NCBI GenBank assembly: GCA_035626475.1
Contig: DASPNP010000053.1
Coordinates: forward strand, 248,001 to 312,000
From: DASPKT01 sp035626475
Lineage (GTDB): Bacteria; Pseudomonadota; Alphaproteobacteria; Azospirillales; Azospirillaceae
Direction of reading: 5' to 3'
DNA length: 64,000 bases
Made by a program: the position numbers and the translations under genes. Each line of letters begins with the position of its first letter. Within the stretch, counting starts at the first letter, position 1. Under the pieces are notes generated by a model. The model worked only from the letters and a program-made list of their open reading frames with translations, ran no database searches and was not told the DNA's origin. Shown piece by piece: positions 7,551 to 17,674 of this stretch.

Positions 7551-8903
7551 TCACGCCCGCTTCGCCTCGCGCACCGATTCCACCGGAACCGTCTCGATCC
7601 CGAAACGGTCGGTGAAGCGCGCCACGTCGGCCGGCTCCAGCGCCACCTTCAGGTGGGCGTCGTGCTCGTCGTCGCGGCGCTCCAGCACCTCGCCCTGGGC
7701 ATAGAGCCAGGCGATGGCGGCGCCGTCCGAGAGCGGCGCCGACAGCTCGACCACGTCGCGGCCGGCGACCATGCGCCGGTCGATATAGTCGAACAGCGTG
7801 TCCAGCCCCTCGCCCGTCAGCGCGGAGATGGCCACCACGTCGGGCCCGCCGCGCCGGTGCAGCAGGTCGGAGCGGTCGGGTTCCGGCAGCAGATCGACCT
7901 TGTTCAGCACCTCCACCACGCGGCGGTCGCTTTCCAGGGCGATCTCCAGGCTCTTCAGCACCGTCTCGACATCCTCCTTCTGCGCCTCGGTGTCGGGATG
8001 CGACACGTCGCGGACATGCAGGATGATGTCGGCCGCCAGCACCTCCTCCAGCGTGGCGCGGAACGCCTCGACCAGATGGTGCGGCAGGTCGGAGATGAAG
8101 CCCACCGTGTCGGACAGGATGATCTTGCGGTTCGACGGCAGGGTGATCGACCGCATGGTCGGGTCCAGCGTCGCGAACAGCAGATCCTTGGCGAAGACGT
8201 CGGCGCCGGCCATGCGGTTGAACAGGGTCGACTTGCCGGCATTGGTGTAGCCGACAAGCGCCACCACCGGGTAGGGCACCTTCTCGCGCTGCTTGCGGTG
8301 CAGGCCGCGGGTGCGGCGCACCTCGTCCAGTTCCGCCTTCAGCTTCACGATCCGGTCGCCGATGAGGCGGCGGTCCATCTCCAGCTGGCTTTCACCGGGA
8401 CCGCCCAGGAAGCCGAAGCCGCCGCGCTGCCGCTCAAGGTGGGTCCAGGACCGCACCAGGCGTGAGCGCTGGTAGGTCAGGGCCGCCAGCTCGACCTGCA
8501 GCTGGCCCTCGCGCGTCCGGGCCCGGGCGCCGAAGATCTCCAGGATCAGGCCGGTTCGGTCGATCACCTTTGTCTTGAGCGCGCGCTCCAGGTTGCGCTG
8601 CTGGATGGGCGAGAGGGCGTGGTCGACGACGACCAAGCCGATCCGCTCCTCATCCACCCGCGCCGCCAGCTGCTCCACCGTGCCGGACCCCAGCAGGGTC
8701 GACGGGCGGGGGCGCATCAGGCGCACGTAATCGGCGCCGACGACCTCCAGGTCGATGGCGGCGGCGAGGCCCACGGCCTCCTCGAGCCGCGCCTCGGGGG
8801 AGCGGCGGTCGTTCAGATCCTCCCGCAGGACGGGATGGACGACGAAAGCGCGCGCACCGGTCCCGCCGGTGCCCTGCGCGTCCGAATTCAGGGGATTACT
8901 CGT
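7551..8903 (-). CDS. hflX: ribosome-associated GTPase HflX (start codon non-canonical or uncertain)
   Basis: TRAFAC-class GTPase that splits stalled ribosomes. It has the HflX N-terminal domain, the glycine-rich GGFGFLGGPGESQLEMDRR linker, Walker A GYTNAGKST, switch DTVGF and NKVD. Upstream of the first usable GTG (8774, giving 407 residues) the same frame still encodes conserved HflX sequence (AFVVHPVL and RSPEARLEEAVG), yet there is no ATG, GTG or TTG before hfq. I therefore extend to an ACG codon at 8903 (450 residues), which has AAGGAG exactly 7 bases upstream inside the hfq end; CTG at 8891 is the other option. The gene overlaps or abuts hfq, the classical hfq-hflX pair. Confidence 0.9.
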   Translation of the reverse strand, partial: TSNPLNSDAQGTGGTGARAFVVHPVLREDLNDRRSPEARLEEAVGLAAAIDLEVVGADYVRLMRPRPSTLLGSGTVEQLAARVDEERIGLVVVDHALSPIQQRNLERALKTKVIDRTGLILEIFGARARTREGQLQVELAALTYQRSRLVRSWTHLERQRGGFGFLGGPGESQLEMDRRLIGDRIVKLKAELDEVRRTRGLHRKQREKVPYPVVALVGYTNAGKSTLFNRMAGADVFAKDLLFATLDPTMRSITLPSNRKIILSDTVGFISDLPHHLVEAFRATLEEVLAADIILHVRDVSHPDTEAQKEDVETVLKSLEIALESDRRVVEVLNKVDLLPEPDRSDLLHRRGGPDVVAISALTGEGLDTLFDYIDRRMVAGRDVVELSAPLSDGAAIAWLYAQGEVLERRDDEHDAHLKVALEPADVARFTDRFGIETVPVESVREAKRA

Positions 8904-9144
8904 TGTCGTTCTCCTTGGCCGGCTCGAACAGCTGGATCGGGTGTGCCGGCATAACGGTCGATATCGCGTGCTTGTAGACGAGTTGCGAGTGCGCGTCGCG
9001 ACGCAGCAGCACCGAGAAATTGTCGAACCAGGTGATGATGCCCTGGAGCTTCACGCCGTTGACCAGGAAGACGGTCACCGGGGTCTTGTTCTTGCGGACG
9101 TGGTTAAGAAAGACGTCCTGAACGTTCTGCGACTTTTCGGACAT
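8896..9144 (-). CDS. hfq: RNA chaperone Hfq
   Basis: 82-residue hexameric Sm-like protein that pairs small RNAs with mRNAs. It starts MSEKSQNVQDVFLNHVRKNK. Sm1 carries VTVFLVNGVKLQGIITWFDNF, in line with RNA binding at the proximal and distal faces, and Sm2 carries the diagnostic YKHAIST. The acidic tail is short (PAKENDNE), as in other alphaproteobacteria. It is upstream of hflX in one unit; the 119 bases before it, up to the HAD gene stop, may hold its promoter, but I cannot assign boxes confidently. Confidence 0.98.
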   Translation of the reverse strand: MSEKSQNVQDVFLNHVRKNKTPVTVFLVNGVKLQGIITWFDNFSVLLRRDAHSQLVYKHAISTVMPAHPIQLFEPAKENDNE

Positions 9145-9263
9145 TGGTCATGCCTCGCTTTGCTCGTTCTTGGGGCACCCCTGCGGGCACCCGATGGAGG
9201 ACCGGCGGCCCTACCGCCCTATTGGAACCCAAGCGCACCGGGTCCGACAAGCGATATGGTGGC

Positions 9264-9923
9264 TTAGAGGCCCCGCACCAAGGCGGAAAGCGCAAGGCAG
9301 TCATCGAAACGATAGGCCGGCGGCCAGCGTTCCAGCCCATCTCCCCCCGCCGGGGTTGCCCCGATCAGGATGGGCAGGCACCCCGTCCGGTGGGCGCATT
9401 CCATGTCCACGTCGGCGTCGCCGATGAACCAGACATCCGGCCCCGGCTCGATGCCCGACGGCGCCAGCGCGAGCGTCACCGGCGCCGCGGCCGGCTTGTC
9501 GGCGGGGGCGTCGGTGGCGCCGACCAGCGCCCCGAAATGGCGGTCCCAGCCCAGCAGCTTCGCCTCGGCGCGCAGGAAGCGGCCGGTCTTGTTGGAGACG
9601 ACGCCGAGATACACCCCCTGCCCCGCCAGCGCCTCCAGCAGGTCCGCGGCGCCCGGAAGGACGTCCAGATAGTCCAGATGGTGGGCCTCGAAATGGGCGT
9701 AGAAGATGTCCCGCGCCTTCATCCAGTCGTCGCCGAACAGCGTCGGGAAGCTGTCGCGCAGGCTCTGCCGGATGCGCTCGTAGCTCTCCTCCAGCGTCCA
9801 GGGCCGCTTGCCGAAGGCGACGAGCGCCGCGTTCGTGGCCGCGTGGACGCAGCGCCAGTTGGTGACCAGCGTGTTGTCCCAGTCGAACAGGACCGCCCGG
9901 GGGCGCGTCAGGGGCGCGCTCAT
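9264..9923 (-). CDS. HAD family hydrolase (phosphoglycolate-phosphatase-like)
   Basis: 219-residue haloacid-dehalogenase phosphatase. Motif I is FDWDNTLV with the nucleophile at Asp14 and general acid Asp16; motif II is VVSNKTG; motif IV is GDADVDM near residue 168. A helical cap lies between motifs I and II, as in phosphoglycolate phosphatases. The start overlaps the stop of the transaminase gene by 4 bases (ATGA), so the two are coupled. Its position between hfq and the D-amino-acid transaminase/trkA is common in this group; the substrate is not evident. Confidence 0.85.
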   Translation of the reverse strand: MSAPLTRPRAVLFDWDNTLVTNWRCVHAATNAALVAFGKRPWTLEESYERIRQSLRDSFPTLFGDDWMKARDIFYAHFEAHHLDYLDVLPGAADLLEALAGQGVYLGVVSNKTGRFLRAEAKLLGWDRHFGALVGATDAPADKPAAAPVTLALAPSGIEPGPDVWFIGDADVDMECAHRTGCLPILIGATPAGGDGLERWPPAYRFDDCLALSALVRGL

Positions 9924-10804
9924 GCAGGCACCGGGCCGGCCACCGGCACGGGATCGGCGATCCCCTGGTCCTCCATGTAGGCGGCGCGCAGGCGCTGGGT
10001 GACCAGCCCCGGATGGCCGTTGCCGACCGGCTTGCCGTCGATGCTGGTGACGGGCAGGCAGAAGGTGCTCGCGCTGGAGACGAAGGCCTCCTTGGCGGCG
10101 AGCGCCTCCTCCAGGGTGAAGGGCCGCTCCTCGACCTTGATGCCCAGGGCGGCGGCGCAGCGCAGCAGGGTCAGCCGGGTGATGCCGTTCAGGATGAGGT
10201 TGCTGGGCGGGCGCGTGACCAGAACCCCGTCCTTGGTGACGATCCAGGCGTTGCTGCTGCTGCCCTCGGTCACGGTGCCGTCGGGGTCCAGCATCCAGGC
10301 CTCGAAGGCGCCGGCCTCCACCGCCTTCTGCTTGGCCAGCACCTGCGGCAGCAGGGCGACCGACTTGATGTCGCGGCGCAGCCAGCGGATGTCGGGGGTG
10401 GTGATGACCGGCACGCCGCCGCCGACCTGGGCCTGGCTCTGGAACTTCGTCGGCCGCGCCGTCATGACCAGGCTGCTGCGGGCGCCGGCGGGGAACTTGA
10501 AGTCGCGCGGGGCGACGCCGCGGGTCACCTGGATGTAGAGCAGACCGTTGCGCAGGCCGTTGCGCCGGATGACCTCGCGCATCAGCAGCCCCAGCGCGTG
10601 CGGCGGCACCGGCCAGTCGATGCGCAGCTCGCCCAAGGACCGGCCAAGCCGCCTCAGGTGCCCCTCCTCGTCCGCCGTCCGGCCGCCGACCACCGTCACC
10701 ACCTCATAGACGCCGTCGGCGAACTGGAAGCCGCGGTCCTCGATGTGCACGGACGCCTCGGCATGCGGGACGTAGCGGCCGTTGACATAGGCGATGCGGG
10801 GCAT
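9920..10804 (-). CDS. dat: D-amino-acid transaminase (class IV aminotransferase)
   Basis: 294-residue PLP enzyme of fold type IV. It starts MPRIAYVNGRYV and contains IEDRGFQFADGVYEVV. The PLP-binding lysine is Lys147 in RDIKSVALLP, and VTEGSSSNAW is the phosphate-binding region. The family interconverts D-alanine, D-glutamate and other D-amino acids with 2-oxo acids, supplying cell-wall precursors; branched-chain transaminases share the fold but have a different N terminus. It is coupled to the downstream HAD gene by a 4-base overlap and separated from trkA by 48 bases. Confidence 0.86.
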   Translation of the reverse strand: MPRIAYVNGRYVPHAEASVHIEDRGFQFADGVYEVVTVVGGRTADEEGHLRRLGRSLGELRIDWPVPPHALGLLMREVIRRNGLRNGLLYIQVTRGVAPRDFKFPAGARSSLVMTARPTKFQSQAQVGGGVPVITTPDIRWLRRDIKSVALLPQVLAKQKAVEAGAFEAWMLDPDGTVTEGSSSNAWIVTKDGVLVTRPPSNLILNGITRLTLLRCAAALGIKVEERPFTLEEALAAKEAFVSSASTFCLPVTSIDGKPVGNGHPGLVTQRLRAAYMEDQGIADPVPVAGPVPA

Positions 10805-10852
10805 GAAGGGTTGGTCCGGGCTTGAGGAAACGGATGAGGCGGCGGCAAACTA

Positions 10853-12229
10853 TCAAAAGAATTCAAGGCGTACCGAGAACATCTTCTCGACCTTCTTCAC
10901 CTGGCCGACGGTGGCCAGGATGACGACGCGATCGTGCGCCTTGATGATGGTGTTGGGGCGCGGGATGATGACCTCCTCGCCGCGCACGATGGCGCCGACG
11001 ATGACGCCCTCGGGCAGCCGGACCTCGCGCAGCGGCGTGTTGATCAGCGATGAGGTCTCAAGCGCCTCCGCCTCGATGATCTCGGCGAAGCCTTCACGCA
11101 AGGAGTGGACCGACTTGATGCGGCCGCGCCGGACATGCTGCAGGATCGAGGAGACGGTGATGGAGCGCGGGCTGACCACCGCGTCGATGCCCAGCGGCTG
11201 CACCAGCGGCCGGTAGCTGGTCTTGTTGATCAGCGTGATCGCGCGCTGGCAGCCGTAGCGCTTGGCCAGCAGCGAGGCGAGGATGTTGCCCTCGTCGTCG
11301 TTGGAGACGGCGACCACCGTCTCGCTTGCGCGGACATTGGCCTCCTCCAGGATGTCGGGATCCAGCCCGTCGCCGTGCAGCACGATGGTGCGGTTGAGCT
11401 TCTGGGCGATGTACTGCGCGCGCCGGCGGTCCACCTCGATGATGCGCGCGGAGACGCCGGGATGCCGGGCCTCGATCTCCTCGGCCAGGAACATGCCGAT
11501 ATTGCCGCCACCGATGATGATGACCCGGCGCGCCTCGCTCTCCTCATGGCCGAAGGCGGCCATGGCGCGCGGCACGTGGCGGGTGTCCACCACGAAGTAC
11601 ACCTCGTCGCCCGGCAGCATCTGGTCGTCGCCGCCCGGGATGATCGGCTCGTTCTGCCGGACGATGGCGACGATCTCGATGTTCAGATCCGGGAACAGGC
11701 CGGTCAGCTGGCGCAGCGGCGTGTTGATGATCGGGCAGTTCGGCGTGCAGACGACGCCGATCACCTTCACCTTGCCGTCGGCCAGCGGGATCATGTCGAA
11801 GGCGCCGGGCACCTGCAGCCGGCGCGTGATGGCCCTGGCCACCTCGATCTCCGGCGAGATGATGACGTCGATCGGCATATGCTGGCGCGAGAACAGATCG
11901 GCCCAGATCGGCTGCAGGTAGCTCTGATGCCGGACGCGGGCGATCTTGGTCGGCACGTTGAACAGCGAGTGCGCGACCTGGCATGCCACCATGTTGACCT
12001 CGTCGGCCAGGGTGACCGCGATGATCATGTCGGCCTCGGCGGCGCCGGCCGCCTCCAGCACGTTGGGGTGGGAGGCGAAGCCCACCACGGCGTGCACCTC
12101 CAGCGTGTCGCTGATCTTCTGGATCAGCTCCGCCGACTGGTCGATGACCGTGACCTGGTTGTTCTCCGATGCCAGGTAGCGCGCGATGTTGGAGCCGACC
12201 TGGCCGGCGCCGCAGACGATGACCCTCAT
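10853..12229 (-). CDS. trkA: Trk system potassium uptake regulator TrkA
   Basis: 458-residue peripheral membrane protein that gates TrkH/TrkG potassium channels through NAD(H) binding. It has two tandem RCK modules. The first begins MRVIVCGAGQVGSNIARYL; the second begins near residue 232 with RRVIIIGGGNIGMFLAEEI. Each Rossmann fold is followed by a TrkA-C domain (for example PLREVRLPEGVIVGAIVRG near the end). No trkH lies in the window. It is 22 bases after ntrX, and the ntrYX-trkA order is standard in alphaproteobacteria. Confidence 0.96.
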   Translation of the reverse strand: MRVIVCGAGQVGSNIARYLASENNQVTVIDQSAELIQKISDTLEVHAVVGFASHPNVLEAAGAAEADMIIAVTLADEVNMVACQVAHSLFNVPTKIARVRHQSYLQPIWADLFSRQHMPIDVIISPEIEVARAITRRLQVPGAFDMIPLADGKVKVIGVVCTPNCPIINTPLRQLTGLFPDLNIEIVAIVRQNEPIIPGGDDQMLPGDEVYFVVDTRHVPRAMAAFGHEESEARRVIIIGGGNIGMFLAEEIEARHPGVSARIIEVDRRRAQYIAQKLNRTIVLHGDGLDPDILEEANVRASETVVAVSNDDEGNILASLLAKRYGCQRAITLINKTSYRPLVQPLGIDAVVSPRSITVSSILQHVRRGRIKSVHSLREGFAEIIEAEALETSSLINTPLREVRLPEGVIVGAIVRGEEVIIPRPNTIIKAHDRVVILATVGQVKKVEKMFSVRLEFF

Positions 12230-12251
12230 GCCCGGTCCCCTTCGGCCCGAC

Positions 12252-13658
12252 TCACTCGACCATCAACCGCTGGCCGTTCTTCTCGCTCCCGTGCACGCCC
12301 AGCGACTTCAGCTTGCGGTGAAGGGCCGAGCGCTCCATGCCGACGAACGCCGCGGTGCGCGAGATGTTGCCGCCGAAGCGGGTGACCTGGGCCAGCAGGT
12401 ACTCGCGCTCGAAGACCTCGCGCGCCTCGCGCAGCGGCAGGGCCATGATCTCGCCGCCCTTCTCCCACTTCAGCACGGTCGGGGTGATGGCGCCGATCTC
12501 CGGCGGCAGCATGTCGGCACGGATCGGCTCGGCCGGGTCGCCCGAGACCATGATCAGCAGCCAGTCCACGACGTTGCGCAGCTGGCGGACATTGCCCGGC
12601 CAGTCATAGGCCTGCAGCGCCGCCATCGCGTCCTCGCCGAAGACGCGTTGCGGGATGCCGGCGGCGTCCGAGGAGCGCTGCATGAAGTGGCGGGCCAGCA
12701 ACGGGATGTCCTCGCGCCGGTCGCGCAGCGCCGACACCTTCAGCGGCACCACGGCGAGGCGGTAGTACAGGTCCTGGCGGAAATGCCCGCTCTCGATCTC
12801 GGCCGACAGGTCGCGGTTGGTGCTGGCGATGACGCGGACGTCGACCTCGACCCGGCTGCTGCCGCCGACCCGCTCGAAGGTCTGCTCCTGCAGCACGCGG
12901 ACGATCTTGCCCTGGGTCTCCAGCGGCATGTCCGCCACCTCGTCCAGGAACAGCGTGCCGCCGTGCGCCTGCTCGAATGTGCCGACCTTGCGACCGGCGC
13001 CGTCGATCGGCTGCTCGGTGCCGAACAGCTCGATCTCCAGCCGGTCCGGCCGCATCGTGGCGCAGTTCAGCGCCACGAAGGGACCGTCGGCCCGGCGGGA
13101 GCGCTGGTGCAGGATGCGCGCGACCACCTCCTTGCCGCTGCCGGGCGGGCCGGAGATGAGGACGCGGCTGCCGGTCGGGGCGACCTTCTCGATGTTCTGG
13201 CGCAGCTGGTTGATGGGCAGCGACTTGCCGATCAGTTCGAACTCGCCGCCGGCGCGCAGGCGCAGCTCGCGGTTCTCGCGGCGGAGCCGGGCGGCCTCGA
13301 TCGCGCGTTCCACCAGCAGCAGCAGCCGGTCGGACTTGAAGGGCTTCTCGATGAAGTCGTAGGCGCCGCGCTTGATCGCCGCCACCGCCGTCTCGATCGT
13401 GCCGTGGCCGCTGATCATGACGATGGGGACGTCGGGATGGTCGCGCTTCAGCTCGTCGAGGATCTGCAGCCCGTCCAGCCGGCTGCCCTGCAGCCAGATG
13501 TCCAGGATGACCAGGGACGGGCGGCGGGCGGCCACGGCGGCCAGCGCCTGGTCGGAATCGGCGGCTTCGCGGGTCTTCATGCCCTCGTCGCCCAGGATGC
13601 CCGCGATGAGCATCCGGATGTCGGCCTCGTCGTCGACGATGAGGATGTCGTGCGCCAT
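12252..13658 (-). CDS. ntrX: nitrogen-assimilation response regulator NtrX
   Basis: 468 residues: receiver domain (phospho-acceptor in LVILDIWLQGS), AAA+ domain with Walker A GPPGSGKE and Walker B TLFLDEVADMP, and a C-terminal Fis-type helix-turn-helix (NISRTAAFVGMERSALHRKLK). The sigma-54-contacting GAFTGA loop is absent: where NtrC has it, this protein reads ELFGTEQPIDGAGRKVG. That is a known NtrX trait and suggests it regulates without the classical sigma-54 remodelling. It is encoded 3 bases after its kinase gene ntrY. The family affects nitrogen metabolism, redox responses and envelope traits. Confidence 0.95.
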   Translation of the reverse strand: MAHDILIVDDEADIRMLIAGILGDEGMKTREAADSDQALAAVAARRPSLVILDIWLQGSRLDGLQILDELKRDHPDVPIVMISGHGTIETAVAAIKRGAYDFIEKPFKSDRLLLLVERAIEAARLRRENRELRLRAGGEFELIGKSLPINQLRQNIEKVAPTGSRVLISGPPGSGKEVVARILHQRSRRADGPFVALNCATMRPDRLEIELFGTEQPIDGAGRKVGTFEQAHGGTLFLDEVADMPLETQGKIVRVLQEQTFERVGGSSRVEVDVRVIASTNRDLSAEIESGHFRQDLYYRLAVVPLKVSALRDRREDIPLLARHFMQRSSDAAGIPQRVFGEDAMAALQAYDWPGNVRQLRNVVDWLLIMVSGDPAEPIRADMLPPEIGAITPTVLKWEKGGEIMALPLREAREVFEREYLLAQVTRFGGNISRTAAFVGMERSALHRKLKSLGVHGSEKNGQRLMVE

Positions 13659-13661
13659 GTC

Positions 13662-16001
13662 TCAGCCTCTGCCTGCTGTGGCAGCTTGGGGGGTGGCCTG
13701 CCGTGCGTCGATGTCGGCCGCGGGAGTGTTGGCGTCCGCCGCGGCCTGGGTCCAGGGCAGCACCAGCGTCACGCGCGCGCCGCCCCCGGGATTGTCGTCC
13801 AGGACCAGGGCGCCGCCATGGTCCTCCATGATCTTCTTCACGATCGCCAGCCCCAGGCCGGTGCCCTTGGCCCGGGTGGTGACGTAGGGCTCGGTCAGCC
13901 GGTCGCGCTCGTCGTGCGGCAGGCCCTTGCCGTTGTCCTCGACCGCGATGCTGGCCCGCTCCTCGTCGCCGGTCAGGCGCACGACGATGTGGCCGGGCGG
14001 CGGGGGAGCGACCGAGCCCGCCTCCTCCGCCCTGCCCTCGATCGCCTCGACGGCGTTCTTCAGCAGGTTGGTCAGCGCCTGGGAGATCAGGCGGCCGTCG
14101 CAGACCGCGACCAGCTTCTCGTCCGGCAGCACCGTCTCGAAGCGGATGGCGGTCTGGGCGGTGGATTGCAGGAACACGGCCTGGCGGATCATCTCCTGCA
14201 GCCCCTGCGGCTTCATCACCGGCGCCGGCATGCGGGCGAAGGCGGAGAACTCGTCGACCATGCGGCCGATATCGTCGACATGGCGGACGATGGTGTCGGT
14301 CATCTGCCGGAAGGTCTCGGGATCGCTCTGGATCTCCTTGCCGTACTTGCGGCGCAGCCGCTCGGCCGACAACTGGATCGGCGTTAGCGGGTTCTTGATC
14401 TCGTGGGCGATGCGGCGGGCAACGTCGGCCCAGGCGGCCTTGCGCTGCGCCGACAGCAGCTCCGACACGTCGTCGAAGGTGACGACGAAGCCGCGGATCT
14501 CGCCCTGCACCACTTCGGCCGCGACCCGCACCAGCAGGGTCCGGGCGGCCGAGCCGCGGCGGATCTGCACCTGATGCTCGACCAGCTTGGAGGGCCGCCG
14601 GCGGATGGTCGACATCAGCTCGCCGATCTCCGGGGCTATGTCGATGATGGGCCGGCCGACCAGCATCGCCGGGTCGGGCACGCCCAGCAGCTCCGCCGCC
14701 GAGAGGTTCGGCAGGTTGATGACGCCGTTCTGGTCCAGGCCCAGCACGCCGGCCGAGACGCCGGCCAGCACCGCCTCGGTGAAGCGCCGGCGCAGGTCCA
14801 GCTGCCGGTTCGCCTCGACCAGCTCCGCCCGCTGGCTCTCCAGCTGGCTGGTCATGCGGTTGAAGGCCTTGGACAGCGAGGTCAGCTCGTCCTCCTGCGC
14901 GGACGTGTTCTCCGGCACCCGGGCCGTGAGGTCGCCCGCGCGCACCCGCTCGGCGGCGCCGATCAGGTTGCTGATGGGGTGGACGAGGAAACTGGCGAAA
15001 TTCAGGCCGACCCAGATGGCCGCCAGCAGCAGCAGCAGCGCCACCACGACGAAGATCATCGCCAGCTGCGTCTGCAGGCCGAAGCGCTGCCCCTCCAGCT
15101 GGCTGTACTCGTTGACGGCCTTCTGCGTCTGCTCCATGTGGGCGAGCACGCGCGGCTCCACGGGGCGGGTGGCGTAGAGGAAGGTGTCCAGCTCGGAATC
15201 GAGGTAGACCAGCGCCGTGACGCGGTCCTCGCTCTCGTTCACCACCACCACCACCTCGCCCTGGCGCGCCTGGTCGAAGCGCGCGGGCGGCAGGGCCTTG
15301 GGGTCGGACTTCAGCCCCAGCGCCACCTGGGCGTAGACGCGGCCGGTGCCGTCCAGCACCACGAGCTCGGTCAGGGACCGGGCCAGCGAGAACTGCATGA
15401 GGCGCGTGCGCAGCTGGATCGGGTCCCACATCAGCCAGGGGTTCAGGCGCTTCTGCGTCAGCTCCAGGTCGTTCTGGACCTCCAATATGTCGGTCCGGAT
15501 CGTGTTCTGGTGCTCCTTGACATAGGCCTCGGCCACCGCCAGGGACTCGTTGATGGCGGTGCGCACCCGGTCGCTGAACCAGGTCTGGACGCCGACATAG
15601 AAGAACAGGGCCGAGAAGGTGGCCATGATGATGGCCGGGAATACCGCCAGCAGGCTGAACACGGCCACCAGACGGACATGCAGCCGGGCGCCCGCCATGC
15701 CCTGGCGCCGCTCGATCCACAGGCCGATGATGCGCCGGGCCATGACCGAGACCAGCAGCAGCAGCAGCGCCAGATCCAGCGTCAGCAGCAGCGTGACGGT
15801 ATTCGGGTCCTTGCCGAAGGGCGGGGACTCGGTCAGCGCCGCGTAGGTGGCGGCGCCCGCGCCGATCGAGGCCACGGTCAGCAGCAGCGCCAGCTTGTTG
15901 CCCATGCCGTGGCGCGTCGACCAGGCGGACAGGCGCTGCCACAGGCCGGGGCGCGGCGCGCCGGGCGTGGCGTGCGTGCCGGTCTCGGTCTGGCTGCTCA
16001 T
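13662..16001 (-). CDS. ntrY: sensor histidine kinase NtrY
   Basis: 779-residue membrane kinase partner of NtrX. The N terminus has hydrophobic segments around residues 33-110 and another near 315, flanking a periplasmic sensing region. It is followed by a HAMP-like linker (NLIGAAERVRAGDLTARVPE), a PAS domain (LDQNGVINLPNLSAAELLG) and the H-box HEIKNPLTPIQLSAERL. The HATPase lobe has NLLKNAVEAIEG and GTGLGLAIVKKI. It is the first gene of ntrY-ntrX-trkA. The 215-base gap before it separates this unit from ntrBC and probably holds its promoter. Confidence 0.95.
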   Translation of the reverse strand: MSSQTETGTHATPGAPRPGLWQRLSAWSTRHGMGNKLALLLTVASIGAGAATYAALTESPPFGKDPNTVTLLLTLDLALLLLLVSVMARRIIGLWIERRQGMAGARLHVRLVAVFSLLAVFPAIIMATFSALFFYVGVQTWFSDRVRTAINESLAVAEAYVKEHQNTIRTDILEVQNDLELTQKRLNPWLMWDPIQLRTRLMQFSLARSLTELVVLDGTGRVYAQVALGLKSDPKALPPARFDQARQGEVVVVVNESEDRVTALVYLDSELDTFLYATRPVEPRVLAHMEQTQKAVNEYSQLEGQRFGLQTQLAMIFVVVALLLLLAAIWVGLNFASFLVHPISNLIGAAERVRAGDLTARVPENTSAQEDELTSLSKAFNRMTSQLESQRAELVEANRQLDLRRRFTEAVLAGVSAGVLGLDQNGVINLPNLSAAELLGVPDPAMLVGRPIIDIAPEIGELMSTIRRRPSKLVEHQVQIRRGSAARTLLVRVAAEVVQGEIRGFVVTFDDVSELLSAQRKAAWADVARRIAHEIKNPLTPIQLSAERLRRKYGKEIQSDPETFRQMTDTIVRHVDDIGRMVDEFSAFARMPAPVMKPQGLQEMIRQAVFLQSTAQTAIRFETVLPDEKLVAVCDGRLISQALTNLLKNAVEAIEGRAEEAGSVAPPPPGHIVVRLTGDEERASIAVEDNGKGLPHDERDRLTEPYVTTRAKGTGLGLAIVKKIMEDHGGALVLDDNPGGGARVTLVLPWTQAAADANTPAADIDARQATPQAATAGRG

Positions 16002-16216
16002 GCCTGCGGCCTCGGGGCGGAGTTGCCCGTGGCGGCCGCGGCTCGGGGGGAGTGGCGCAATCGGCGACCCTGGAATCCGTTGGGGACGAACCAGCCCTAG
16101 CGGGGCCGGCCGTCAGCCTCTGTTACCAGAAAGCTACACCCCGCGCCAGTCTGGCAACGGCACCATTTTCGGGACAGGCCGTGGCACCGCCGCCACGGCG
16201 GGTGTCCCCCGGTGCG
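16002..16216. other. Intergenic gap ntrY / ntrC with GC hairpin
   Basis: A 215-base region between the ntrC stop and ntrY start, both genes on the minus strand. A 7-bp hairpin, CCGTGGC/GCCACGG, near 16180-16200 could end ntrC transcription but has no U-tract. The ntrY promoter is expected here, but I saw no convincing boxes; a TGGC...GC sequence has the wrong spacing for sigma-54. Confidence 0.3.
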
Positions 16217-17671
<1,455 letters not shown>

Positions 17672-17674
17672 GAC

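Noticed and set aside
8774..8774. GTG at 8774 as the simple start of hflX
   Set aside because: It lies inside the conserved RSPEARLEEAVG segment, so it would delete part of the N-terminal domain; retained only as a fallback.
12604..15942. A 1,112-codon open frame overlapping ntrX and ntrY on the same strand in another frame
   Set aside because: Composition is an Arg/Ala/Gly/Pro-rich shadow of GC-rich codons; the ntrX and ntrY frames carry complete domain motifs, so this is not a gene.
16100..16170. Sigma-54-like TGGC...GC sequence before ntrY on the minus strand
   Set aside because: The GG-to-GC spacing is off by one base from the -24/-12 consensus and surrounding matches are poor.
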